The notes below the pieces were generated by a model that searched no databases, had not been told where the DNA came from, and saw nothing but the letters and a program-made list of their open reading frames with translations. 64,000 nucleotides of DNA. Source: CAYPEL01 sp036479985 (GTDB lineage: Bacteria; Pseudomonadota; Gammaproteobacteria; DSM-19610). Positions 51,007 to 59,157 of this stretch are shown here, in pieces. The stretch lies in the NCBI GenBank assembly GCA_965224815.1, contig CBDDAF010000003.1:2976001-3040000 (forward strand), in the 5' to 3' direction. Within the stretch, counting starts at the first letter, position 1. The number at the start of each line of letters is the position of its first letter. The position numbers were made by a program, and so were the translations under genes.

Positions 51007-51912
51007 ATGGAAAAACCTTATCTGTTGCATCTGATAACACCGGCAAAAAATGCCAGCCCGTTTGATGTCAACATGGCCTACGATGCGGGTTGGACAGCTG
51101 TTACGCCTTATTCCAATGTGGATTTGGAAGACGTCGCCGGTTTAGTGCAGGACGCGATTTTTTCACGCGGCCCGAAGGGTGTGAAACGTACGGGCCTTTT
51201 TGTCGGTGGCCGGGATATGGTTCTGGCGATGGATATGCTGGATAACGCGCGCAGTGCAATGGTGCCGCCGTTTGAAATATCTGTATTCGCAGATCCCAGT
51301 GGTGCGTTTACGACGGCGGCCGGGTTGGTTGCCGCGGTGGAGTGGCAACTTAAAAAAGTGCATAACACAGGATTAAAAGGTCTGCGGGTAATGATTCTCG
51401 GTGGCACAGGCCCGGTTGGTTCTGCAGCCGCCGTACTGGCCGCCAAGGCGGGTGCAGATACGGTGATTCTGGGCAGAAAGAAAGATAAAGCAGACCGCGT
51501 AGCCGCATTGTGTAATCACAGCTATGGGGCAGATATGACGGGTATTAAGGGTGACGCAAACGATCACAAGGGCAGCCAGTTTGAATATGCCGATGTGGTG
51601 CTGGGCACGGCGGCTGCAGGCGTGCAGGTGATGAGCGAAGAGGATATTGGAATAGCGGTGAAACTCAAAGTGGCTGCGGATATCAATGCAGTGCCACCGG
51701 CGGGTATCGCAGGTATTGGGGTGATGGATGATGGCGAACCGTTGAAAGCTTCTGTAAGCGGTGCGGTAGGCATTGGTGCGCTGGCTGTCGGTAATGTTAA
51801 ATATCAGGTACAACAGCATTTGTTAACTCAAATGCGCGAGGCCGACGAACCCTTGTTTTTACATTTTGATCAGGCTTTTGAATATGCGCGCAGCTATGTT
51901 GAAAAGCGTTGA
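51007..51912 (+). CDS. mtdB: NAD(P)-dependent methylene-H4MPT dehydrogenase
   Basis: A 301-aa MtdB-type enzyme oxidising methylene-H4MPT to methenyl-H4MPT. It has the substrate region LLHLITPAKNASPFDVNMAYDAGWTAVTPYSNV, SRGPKGVKRTGLFVGGRD and FEISVFADPSGAFTTAA. The Rossmann motif MILGGTGPVGSAAAVLAAKAGADTVILGRK (residues about 127-156) follows. It starts 7 bp after mptG and overlaps the next gene. Confidence 0.95.
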   Translation: MEKPYLLHLITPAKNASPFDVNMAYDAGWTAVTPYSNVDLEDVAGLVQDAIFSRGPKGVKRTGLFVGGRDMVLAMDMLDNARSAMVPPFEISVFADPSGAFTTAAGLVAAVEWQLKKVHNTGLKGLRVMILGGTGPVGSAAAVLAAKAGADTVILGRKKDKADRVAALCNHSYGADMTGIKGDANDHKGSQFEYADVVLGTAAAGVQVMSEEDIGIAVKLKVAADINAVPPAGIAGIGVMDDGEPLKASVSGAVGIGALAVGNVKYQVQQHLLTQMREADEPLFLHFDQAFEYARSYVEKR

Positions 51913-53005
51913 GCCGTTAGTGATTTTTTCACAGACTGGCCGTGCGCTGGCCGAGTCAGCACAACGGGCTGGTTTATCAACCGTGGTTATCGATGGGTTC
52001 GGTGATGTTGATACCCAAACTGCTGCCCAACGTTGCAAAGCGCTTACCTGGAATGAGCGCGGGCCAGTTGATGCGGGTAGCTCTTTACAGGAAAATTTAA
52101 ACGCTGCTGGACTGGTCTATGGTAGTGGTCTGGAGGCTATGCCTGAGCTATTGGAACCTTGGTCGCAGGCGCAAAAACTGTTCGGAAATACTCCAGAAAA
52201 TATGATAAATATCAACAATCCACGATATTTCTTTAATTTGTTAGATGAGTTAGAAATTCCGCATCCCGAGCTGAGCTTTGAGCCACCATTGGATACAAAA
52301 GACTGGTTAATCAAACGCGCCGCTGCGACGGGTGGGGGTCATGTTCGTCATTGGACAGGCAGCGAAAAAATTGATGCAGAAGATTACTTTCAAAAACAGT
52401 TAGCCGGGCCAGTGATGTCAGTTGTTTTTCTCGGCGATGGTGAAAACGTTTTTATTGTTGGCTGGAATACGCAGTGGACAAGGCCGGACGATTTTGTCTG
52501 GGGCGGTGCTATCAATCGAACCAGTTTGACCCAAAGACAGCAGCAAACATTGCTTATGCATGTCAGGTCATTAGTTTCCATGCTGCAATTGAAGGGGTTA
52601 AACAGCCTGGACATTATATTGGATGGTGAAGTGCCAAAGGTTCTAGAGCTTAATCCGCGGCCGGGCGCGACACTTGAATTACACGATGCAGATATAAATC
52701 ACGGACTGTTGTACTGGCATCTACAGTCCTGTTCTGGACGGCTACCAAGGTCACTGGAGTTGAATAATTCGATGGTTCGCAGTAGCCAGGTTGTATTTGC
52801 ACAGCAAGCATTTTCAATTCCGGCCAATGCTGTTTGGCCTGCCTGGAGTCATGACCGTCCTGCAGCGGGCGTTGTTTTCGAAACCGGTGAACCAGTTTGT
52901 ACAGTGACTTCAACTGGCGGGGACGAGTCCTCTGTGATCGACCGGCTCAAGCAACGTGTTACGGAGATGGAGCGGCAGTGTATTTCGTTCCAGCAGGCCG
53001 CCTGA
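51896..53005 (+). CDS. ATP-grasp protein of the H4MPT cluster
   Basis: A 369-aa protein with ATP-grasp features: NINNPRYFFNLLDELEIPHPELSFEPPLDTKDWLIKRAAATGGGHVRHW (Lys and Gly-rich loop), VMSVVFLGDGENVFIVGWNTQW, SLDIILDGEVPKVLELNPRPGATLELHD (metal-binding Glu/Asn). Similar proteins are regularly found between mtdB and mch genes in methylotrophs and are needed for H4MPT or methylofuran synthesis. The reaction is unassigned. The ATG at 51896 (17-bp overlap with mtdB) was chosen; one at 51884 is also in frame. Confidence 0.85.
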   Translation: MLKSVEPLVIFSQTGRALAESAQRAGLSTVVIDGFGDVDTQTAAQRCKALTWNERGPVDAGSSLQENLNAAGLVYGSGLEAMPELLEPWSQAQKLFGNTPENMININNPRYFFNLLDELEIPHPELSFEPPLDTKDWLIKRAAATGGGHVRHWTGSEKIDAEDYFQKQLAGPVMSVVFLGDGENVFIVGWNTQWTRPDDFVWGGAINRTSLTQRQQQTLLMHVRSLVSMLQLKGLNSLDIILDGEVPKVLELNPRPGATLELHDADINHGLLYWHLQSCSGRLPRSLELNNSMVRSSQVVFAQQAFSIPANAVWPAWSHDRPAAGVVFETGEPVCTVTSTGGDESSVIDRLKQRVTEMERQCISFQQAA

Positions 53006-53006
53006 T

Positions 53007-54008
53007 ATGAGTGCTGTTAAAGCGTTGGATATCAGCACCTGGCCCAGTCTGCATGCAAGTGCATTACCGTTACTGGATCGTCTGACCAGTGAAGCGGCAT
53101 CGCTGCGCATAGGTGTTGAACAGTTAAGCAATGGAACGACGATTCTGGATGCAGGCATTAAACACTATGGCGGATTGGAAGCAGGCCGCTTGATTGCCGA
53201 ACTCTGTCTGGGTGGATTGGGACATGTAAGTTTTACAACGGGCGGGCAGTCGCCTCGTTGGCCTCTTACAATTCATGTGCATACCTCAAATCCTGTGCTG
53301 GCCTGTTTGGGAAGTCAGTACGCGGGTTGGAGTCTTGCGCATGGTGAAGGCAAGTCTGCATTTCACGCACTGGGTTCCGGGCCTGGGCGTGCGTTGGCGG
53401 TAAAAGAGCCTTTATTTAAGGAGCTTGGCTACCGTGACAAGGCATCTAAAACTTGCCTGATACTTGAAGTTGATCGGACTCCTCCTGAGCCAGTGATGGA
53501 AAAAGTTATACGTGATTGTGGACTTGCGTCGGGAAAGGATCTCTCACTGGTGTTGACACCGACGTCCAGCCTGGCTGGTTCAGTGCAGATTGTTGCAAGA
53601 GTTCTGGAAGTTGCCATGCATAAGGTGCATGAGTTGGGATTCCCATTAGCCGATATTGTGGACGGTACAGGCAGTGCGCCGGTACCGCCGCCCACCGAAG
53701 ATTTTGTGCGGGCCATGGGCAGAACCAATGATGCTATATTGTTTGGGGGTCAGGTACAGTTATACGTTAATGGTGATGATGATGCTGCCCGTGAATTGGC
53801 TGAAAAACTACCTAGCAGCGCGTCGCGTGATTACGGTCGACCATTTGCCGAGATCTTTAAAGCCGTAAAGTATGATTTTTTTAAGATCGATCCTATGTTG
53901 TTCAGTCCTGCCAGCGTGATTGTGACTGCACTTAAAAGCGGGCGTAGTTTCCGTGCCGGTCAACTTGACATGGAACTGTTGGAAGTTTCATTCGGCGGTG
54001 AGAAATAA
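53007..54008 (+). CDS. mch: Methenyl-H4MPT cyclohydrolase
   Basis: A 333-aa Mch that hydrolyses methenyl-H4MPT to formyl-H4MPT. Seen are RIGVEQLSNGTTILDAGIKHYGGLEAGRLIAELCLGGLG, HTSNPVLACLGSQYAGWSL, LGSGPGRALAVKEPLF, IVDGTGSAPVPPPTEDFVRAMGRTNDAILFGGQV and YDFFKIDPMLFSPASV, all typical. It begins 1 bp after the ATP-grasp stop and shares a TAATG overlap with the next gene. Confidence 0.95.
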   Translation: MSAVKALDISTWPSLHASALPLLDRLTSEAASLRIGVEQLSNGTTILDAGIKHYGGLEAGRLIAELCLGGLGHVSFTTGGQSPRWPLTIHVHTSNPVLACLGSQYAGWSLAHGEGKSAFHALGSGPGRALAVKEPLFKELGYRDKASKTCLILEVDRTPPEPVMEKVIRDCGLASGKDLSLVLTPTSSLAGSVQIVARVLEVAMHKVHELGFPLADIVDGTGSAPVPPPTEDFVRAMGRTNDAILFGGQVQLYVNGDDDAARELAEKLPSSASRDYGRPFAEIFKAVKYDFFKIDPMLFSPASVIVTALKSGRSFRAGQLDMELLEVSFGGEK

Positions 54009-54919
54009 TGCAAAAGATCGCGATCATCAGTGACAAGCCAGGTTGGCACGGCGAGCAATTGTTTCAAGCGCTAATCAAGCAGAGCTATGATCCACACTTC
54101 GTGGCATTGCAGCAATGCAGTATTGATCTAAACAGAAACCACAGTCAGGTAGTCTTGCCCGGTTTCGAGTCTGAATTACCTGCTGGTGTTTTTGTGCGAG
54201 GTATTCCCGGAGGAACGCTGGAAGAGATCACTTTCTGGCTCGATATTTTGCATGCCTTGCGCGAGTTGGGCGTACCCGTTTACAACGATGCGCGCAGCAT
54301 TGAACGGACTGTCGACAAGGCGATGACCAGCTTTAAGTTGCGGCATCATGGAATTGCCACCCCGGACTGTTGGGTTTTCAGTGATCTTTCCCGAGCGCAA
54401 GCACTTGTAAAGCACGAGCAGGCGATGGGGCGTGAACTGGTTTACAAACCGTTATTTGGTTCTCAGGGCGAAGGTCTAAAACGTATCAGTGATCCGCAGC
54501 AATTGCCCGATGCAGAAACGGCGAAAGGGGTTTATTATCTGCAGCGTTTTATCGAAACCCAGGGTGACAATTGCTTCGACTGGCGAGTGTTTGTGATTGG
54601 CGGGCGCGCTGTGGCAACTATGCGGCGCGAATCATCAGGCTGGATTACCAATGTGGCTAACGGTGCTGATTGCCTGCCCGCTGTTTTGAGTGAACCACAG
54701 ACACGTTTGGCACAACAGGCAGTAAAAACATTGGGCCTATCATACGGTGGCGTGGACATGATTTGTGATACTGATGGTCATTACTTTGTCATAGAGGTCA
54801 ACAGCATTCCTGCCTGGCGAGGTTTGCAAAGTGTTTGTTCGCTCAATCTGGCAGATTTATTGATTGATGATTTTCTGGAAAGCTGCCGTGGAGAAAAGCA
54901 TATGAAGGTAGTAGGGTAA
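54008..54919 (+). CDS. RimK-like ATP-grasp ligase of the H4MPT cluster
   Basis: A 303-aa RimK-family ligase: VYNDARSIERTVDKAMTSFKLRHHGIATPDCWVF, ELVYKPLFGSQGEGLKRI (ATP loop), YYLQRFIETQGDNCFDWRVFVIGGRAVATMRRES and YGGVDMICDTDGHYFVIEVNSIPAWRGLQ (metal-binding EVN). Family members add glutamate to cofactors or proteins; in archaea MptN adds glutamate to H4MPT. Glutamylation of methanopterin or methylofuran is a sensible guess. TAATG couplings bind it to mch and the next gene. Confidence 0.85.
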   Translation: MQKIAIISDKPGWHGEQLFQALIKQSYDPHFVALQQCSIDLNRNHSQVVLPGFESELPAGVFVRGIPGGTLEEITFWLDILHALRELGVPVYNDARSIERTVDKAMTSFKLRHHGIATPDCWVFSDLSRAQALVKHEQAMGRELVYKPLFGSQGEGLKRISDPQQLPDAETAKGVYYLQRFIETQGDNCFDWRVFVIGGRAVATMRRESSGWITNVANGADCLPAVLSEPQTRLAQQAVKTLGLSYGGVDMICDTDGHYFVIEVNSIPAWRGLQSVCSLNLADLLIDDFLESCRGEKHMKVVG

Positions 54920-55860
54920 TGGAAGCTACGCAGTGGGCTGCAGATGCTTATCTTCAGGCTTGCCGTCTGGAACTCGAGGCCTTTAAACCTGGCAATGTGA
55001 GCGTCCATGCCGATGGCCATGACATGTGTGCCGAAGACTTTATTCTAAGCGCCCGTTACAGCGCCGGCCCTTTAACTGATTTTAAAATGCGGCTTGGACA
55101 GCGTATCTATGAAGCGGTGAAGAACACTAGACAATCAGTTGGGTGTAATACTAATCTTGGTGTGATATTACTTACCGCACCCTTGCTGGAGGCATTTGTT
55201 AATCAGGAAACGAAGCAGCCGTTGAGAGCTAGTCTGCAGCAAGTTCTGAATGCGAGTACGGTAGAAGACGCAGACTGGTGCTTCAAGGCCATTCGTCTAG
55301 CGTCACCCGGCGGACTTGGCGAGAGCGATCATCATGATGTGAACAAGCCACCGGTGGTCGGATTACTCGAGGCGATGCGTGCAGCGGCTGACCGCGATCA
55401 AATAGCGTTACAGTACACGAACGGGTATGCGGATATTTTTGAATTCACTTTGCCGTTATTAACAGACAACACCCATGCAGATGTTCGGACTATTATAGAA
55501 GACGTTTATCTGGCTATACTGGCACGCTGGCCTGATACCCATGTGGCCCGTAAGTTTGGTCTGGATAAGGCCAGAGAGATCAGTCGACACGCAGCTACGT
55601 TGCGGGAGCAGCTCAAAGAATGTCATTCAGAAAAAAGCCGGGCCGTACTGTTGCGACGGGCAGATAAAGCGTTTAAGCAAGCCGGTATTAATCCCGGCAC
55701 CAGTGCTGACCTGACGGTTGCAACATTGCTGGCATGGCAGCTGATTTCTCACCAAACATTCCCGGTCGCTCATGGCGATGGGATAGAGTCGCAGACTTTC
55801 CAGTCTGCAAAATTTCAACAACCACAATCACAATCACAGGAGATAATATATGGCTATTGA
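54919..55860 (+). CDS. CitG/MdcB-like protein (triphosphoribosyl-dephospho-CoA synthase family) of the H4MPT cluster
   Basis: A 313-aa protein of the CitG fold: LQACRLELEAFKPGNVSVHADGHDMCAEDFILSARYSAGPL, GCNTNLGVILLTAPLLEAF and LASPGGLGESDHHDV, with INPGTSADLTVATLLAW near the C-terminus. Classical members make the prosthetic group of citrate or malonate lyase. The version in methylotroph C1 clusters is required for H4MPT-linked metabolism, but its substrate is unassigned. Its stop overlaps the fae start by 11 bp. Confidence 0.85.
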   Translation: MEATQWAADAYLQACRLELEAFKPGNVSVHADGHDMCAEDFILSARYSAGPLTDFKMRLGQRIYEAVKNTRQSVGCNTNLGVILLTAPLLEAFVNQETKQPLRASLQQVLNASTVEDADWCFKAIRLASPGGLGESDHHDVNKPPVVGLLEAMRAAADRDQIALQYTNGYADIFEFTLPLLTDNTHADVRTIIEDVYLAILARWPDTHVARKFGLDKAREISRHAATLREQLKECHSEKSRAVLLRRADKAFKQAGINPGTSADLTVATLLAWQLISHQTFPVAHGDGIESQTFQSAKFQQPQSQSQEIIYGY

Positions 55861-56356
55861 TAGAACACTGGTCGGCGAGTCACTTATAGGCGATGGCAAT
55901 GAAGTGGCTCACATAGACTTGATGATCGGGCCACGCGGTTCGGCTGTTGAGACGGCTTTTTGCAACGGTCTGGTTAACAACAAAGATGGTTTTACCAGCT
56001 TGTTGGCTGTTGTGGCGCCAAACCTGCCTTGCAAACCCAACACTATGATGTTCAATAAGGTGACAATCAAAGGTGCTACACAGGCAGTGCAGATGTTTGG
56101 TCCTGCACAACGTGGTGTAGCAATGGCAGTGGCCGATTGTGTCGAAGACGGCACTATCCCTGCAGCTGAAGCCAATGATCTGTTCATCTGCGTCGGTGTG
56201 TTTATTCACTGGGATGCAACAGACGACGCAAAGATCCAGCAATACAACTACGAAGCTACCAAGGAATCACTCAAGCGGGCGATCGCTGATGAGCCTAAGG
56301 CAGCGGATGTAGTCGCTAAGAAAGGTTCGAGCCCGCATCCTTTCGCAGGCGGATAA
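55850..56356 (+). CDS. fae: Formaldehyde-activating enzyme
   Basis: A 168-aa Fae that condenses formaldehyde with H4MPT to methylene-H4MPT. Typical segments are LVGESLIGDGNEVAHIDLMIGPRGSAVETAFCNGLVNNKDGFTSLLAVVAPNLPCKPNTMMFNKVTIKGATQAVQMFGPAQ (read in parts), with the catalytic His in VAHIDL. CAGGAGATAA precedes the ATG. It is the last gene of its operon and is followed at once by a strong terminator. Confidence 0.96.
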   Translation: MAIDRTLVGESLIGDGNEVAHIDLMIGPRGSAVETAFCNGLVNNKDGFTSLLAVVAPNLPCKPNTMMFNKVTIKGATQAVQMFGPAQRGVAMAVADCVEDGTIPAAEANDLFICVGVFIHWDATDDAKIQQYNYEATKESLKRAIADEPKAADVVAKKGSSPHPFAGG

Positions 56357-56362
56357 TGTGTT

Positions 56363-57073
56363 TCAGGTTCCGGGCTTGCCCGGAACCTGTATTATTTTTT
56401 GCAAGCTGTTTGTATCGATGCTGCCGTTGTGGAGTGCGGTGGCTATCAGTGCGCCGTGACATTTTAATTCTGCGAGGCGTTGTAAATCTTCAAGGTTACG
56501 CACGCCACCTGCAGTGTAAAAATTAGTTTTCGGCGCGCATTGTTGCAAAGTTTGTAGCCGCTTCCAGTCCGGACCGGTATCACAACCGATCTGTGACATA
56601 GACATGACAATGACATCACGCGGCCATAGATGAATATTGGTTTGCAATGCAGCGGGCCCAAGAAAGCGGCCATGCTGGTAATCGAGAGAAAGAATCGGTG
56701 CATGGGCTGTGCTTAGCAGCTCGATATCGGCAAGTGACTCACTACCAATCACAGGACGGGTGCCCGGGACGGCAGATTGTGACAACATGGCATAATCACG
56801 AAAACCACCATCAACCCAGATCTGCAGAGCAGGAAATTTTCTGTGTAATGCTTTGATGGATTTTTGGTTAGAATCGTTTCCACGGATGGCGTCGAGATCA
56901 GCGATATAGAGTGTACTGAACGGATGCAGGGACAGATACGCCTCGGCCACTGCTAGCGGTTCACTGGATTTACATAATGGGGTGTTAAGCGGTTTATAGC
57001 GCTGGCGATCGCCAGCCTTCGCCAGTACGGCCTGGCCGTTTATCAGATCAATAACAGGAATAACGTTAAACAA
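56363..57073 (-). CDS. HisA-like protein of the H4MPT/methylofuran cluster
   Basis: A 236-aa TIM-barrel protein resembling HisA/HisF: VIPVIDLINGQAVLAKAGDRQRYKPL (HisA has PAIDLxxGxxVRLxxGD), LYIADLDAIRGN, IWVDGGFRDY, VIGSES and FYTAGGVRNLEDLQRL. Such HisA-like proteins are recurrent in bacterial H4MPT clusters, with role in cofactor synthesis unassigned. The start is a TTG only 9 bp from the divergent mfnD start. The 3' end coincides with the fae terminator hairpin. Confidence 0.82.
   Translation of the reverse strand: MFNVIPVIDLINGQAVLAKAGDRQRYKPLNTPLCKSSEPLAVAEAYLSLHPFSTLYIADLDAIRGNDSNQKSIKALHRKFPALQIWVDGGFRDYAMLSQSAVPGTRPVIGSESLADIELLSTAHAPILSLDYQHGRFLGPAALQTNIHLWPRDVIVMSMSQIGCDTGPDWKRLQTLQQCAPKTNFYTAGGVRNLEDLQRLAELKCHGALIATALHNGSIDTNSLQKIIQVPGKPGT
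56364..56400. terminator. Strong hairpin terminator after fae
   Basis: CAGGTTCCGGGC-TT-GCCCGGAACCTG (56364-56389) is a perfect 12-bp stem followed by TATTATTTTTT on the plus strand. The same bases encode the last residues of the convergent HisA-like protein. Confidence 0.88.
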
Positions 57074-57082
57074 GAAGTCACT

Positions 57083-58081
57083 ATGCGGATATTGGTGTTT
57101 GAATATATTACCGGTGGTGGCCTGCTAAATGAAGCCCTGCCGGATACGATGGCCAAAGAAGGTGATCAAATGGTGCAGGCGCTGGCAAGGGATCTAGCCA
57201 ATACTAACTCTACTGATGTTGTGGTTATGCGCGATAACCGTTTACCATCGCTTGCTGCTGATGTGCAGGAAGTGCGGCTCTGTTCAGATGAAAAGTTCGA
57301 TGAAGTGTGGGGACACTTGCTCAAGAAAGTTGATGCAGTCTGGCCTATAGCACCTGAAACCGGTGCGTTGCTCGAACGAATTTGTGATGAGGTTATTAAA
57401 GCCGGAAAAATTCTTTTAAACAGTTCATCTGCGTGCGTAAATTTGGCGGCGTCAAAACAGCGAACCCTCTCGCGGTTAGCCGAACACGGTATTCCCGTTG
57501 TGCCTACTTTTTCATCTATGGAAGCTGTGACGCAAAGTGCAGGCTCCTGGGTAGTCAAGCCAGACGATGGTGCCGGCTGTGAAGGACTGCGATTGTACGA
57601 TTCTTTAGAGCAAGCTGGTCAGGCCTGTCAGGCTGCAGGGAATAATATATTGCAGCCGTATTTACAGGCGCTAGATCTGAGTCTCAGCCTGATTTGTGAG
57701 CGTGGCTCTGCGCGTCTTCTGAGTGTTAACCGGCAACAAATCCGGCGTGTGAACGATACGCTGACACTGGATGGTTGTGTGGTGAACACTCATCACGGCA
57801 ACTGGGAAAGATTTGTGCAATTAGCGGAAGCAATTGCACAGGCTATTCCTGAACTCTGGGGTTATGTTGGCATCGATTTGTTGCAGTGTAAGCAGGGCGT
57901 TAAGGTATTGGAAATAAACCCTCGATTGACCACAAGCTATGCAGCCTTATCTAAAGAACTGGACTTTAATCCTGCACAACAGATATTGAATCTACTCCCA
58001 CAGCCCCCAGAGGATTTGTTGTCGTATCAAAACGCTTCACAAAGAATGAATCATGACGCAGGCAAGTTCAGTGCGCGCTGA
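57083..58081 (+). CDS. mfnD: ATP-grasp ligase, MfnD-like (tyramine-glutamate ligase)
   Basis: A 332-aa ATP-grasp enzyme. The start (MRILVFEYITGGGLLNEALPDTMAKEGDQMVQALARDL) and the ATP-grasp core (GSWVVKPDDGAGCEGLRLYD; YLQALDLSLSLICERGSARLLSVNRQQI; WGYVGIDLLQCKQGVKVLEINPRLTTSYAAL) match MfnD, which joins glutamate to tyramine in methanofuran synthesis. In bacteria the product would be methylofuran. The gene starts 9 bp from the divergent HisA-like gene and overlaps mfnF by 29 bp. Confidence 0.82.
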   Translation: MRILVFEYITGGGLLNEALPDTMAKEGDQMVQALARDLANTNSTDVVVMRDNRLPSLAADVQEVRLCSDEKFDEVWGHLLKKVDAVWPIAPETGALLERICDEVIKAGKILLNSSSACVNLAASKQRTLSRLAEHGIPVVPTFSSMEAVTQSAGSWVVKPDDGAGCEGLRLYDSLEQAGQACQAAGNNILQPYLQALDLSLSLICERGSARLLSVNRQQIRRVNDTLTLDGCVVNTHHGNWERFVQLAEAIAQAIPELWGYVGIDLLQCKQGVKVLEINPRLTTSYAALSKELDFNPAQQILNLLPQPPEDLLSYQNASQRMNHDAGKFSAR

Positions 58082-59157
58082 TTGTATCGTTGGCTGGGAT
58101 ATCGGTGGCGCACATTTAAAAGCGGCACTGATAGAACATGATGGAAACTTAAAGCGAGTATTACAGCTGCCTTGTCCATTGTGGCAGGGGGTTAGTCATC
58201 TTCAAAGTGCGCTTGATAGTATAGCCAGGCGTCTTGGCATAACGTCGAGTGACTTGAACGTAGTTACGATGACGGGTGAGATGGCGGATAATTTTACTAA
58301 TCGTGAAAATGGAGTGCAGTCAATCATCAATGTAATGGTTGATAGGTTTGGTGTGGAACAGGTGATGATATTTGCGGGTACGGATGGTTTTCTGGCTCCT
58401 CGGGATGCTTGTCAGGCGACAACACAGGTTGCCTCAGCCAACTGGTTGGCATCTGCTTCCTGGTTAAGTGCATGCATGCCTGACGGTTTGTTAATTGATA
58501 TTGGTAGTACTACCTCTGATTTAATTCCTTTTGCCAAGCGATCAGTGATCGCACGCGGGCATACAGATCAGGAGCGACTGCGTTACGAAGAGCTTGTTTA
58601 CACCGGCATAGTCCGTACTCCAGTGATGACCCTCGCAAAGCGGGTGCCGATTAATGGTGAATGGATTGGTTTAATGTCCGAACACTTTGCGACCAGCGCA
58701 GATGTTTATAGAGTGTTAAATAAATTGCCTGAAGATGCTGACCAATATCCAGCCGCGGATGCTGGAGATAAAACTTTGATCGCGAGTGCGCGGCGGTTAG
58801 CCCGGATGTTGGGCATGGATGTAGAACAGGGTACGACTGAAGTATGGTATGACGTTGCCCGGTATCTACAGGAATGCCAACTCAAGACACTCATGGATGC
58901 TTGCGCACAAATACTTGTCACGCACTGAGCTTGATTACGAGGCGCCGTTGGTAGGTGCGGGTGTGGGTAGATTTTTGGTGGCTATGTTAGCGGATCGGTT
59001 AGGGCGGCAGTACGTAGACTTCAATAGTATTTTTGACACTACCTTAGTCGGGGATGATTTGAATTCGGCAGACTGCGCACCCGCTGTAGCGGTGGCAGCG
59101 CTAATGCAGAGAAAGATGGCTGGGTCTTTAACGTTACAATCAGGAGGCCTTGCGTGA
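58053..59157 (+). pseudogene. mfnF: MfnF-like methylofuran biosynthesis protein, one frameshift near 58910
   Basis: An ASKHA-fold (hydantoinase/oxoprolinase-type) protein: IVGWDIGGAHLKAALIEHDG, TMTGEMADNFTNRENGV and LLIDIGSTTSDLIP, with RYEELVYTGIVRTPV later. The first frame stops at 58928 (ACAQILVTH). The conserved end (LSRTELDYEAPLVGAGVGRFLVAMLADRLGRQYVDF ... ADCAPAVAVAALM) continues in the next frame to 59157, consistent with one extra base in 58905-58920. MfnF joins the furan and tyramine-glutamate parts of methanofuran. Since all neighbours are intact, a sequencing error or programmed shift is as likely as real loss. Confidence 0.82.
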
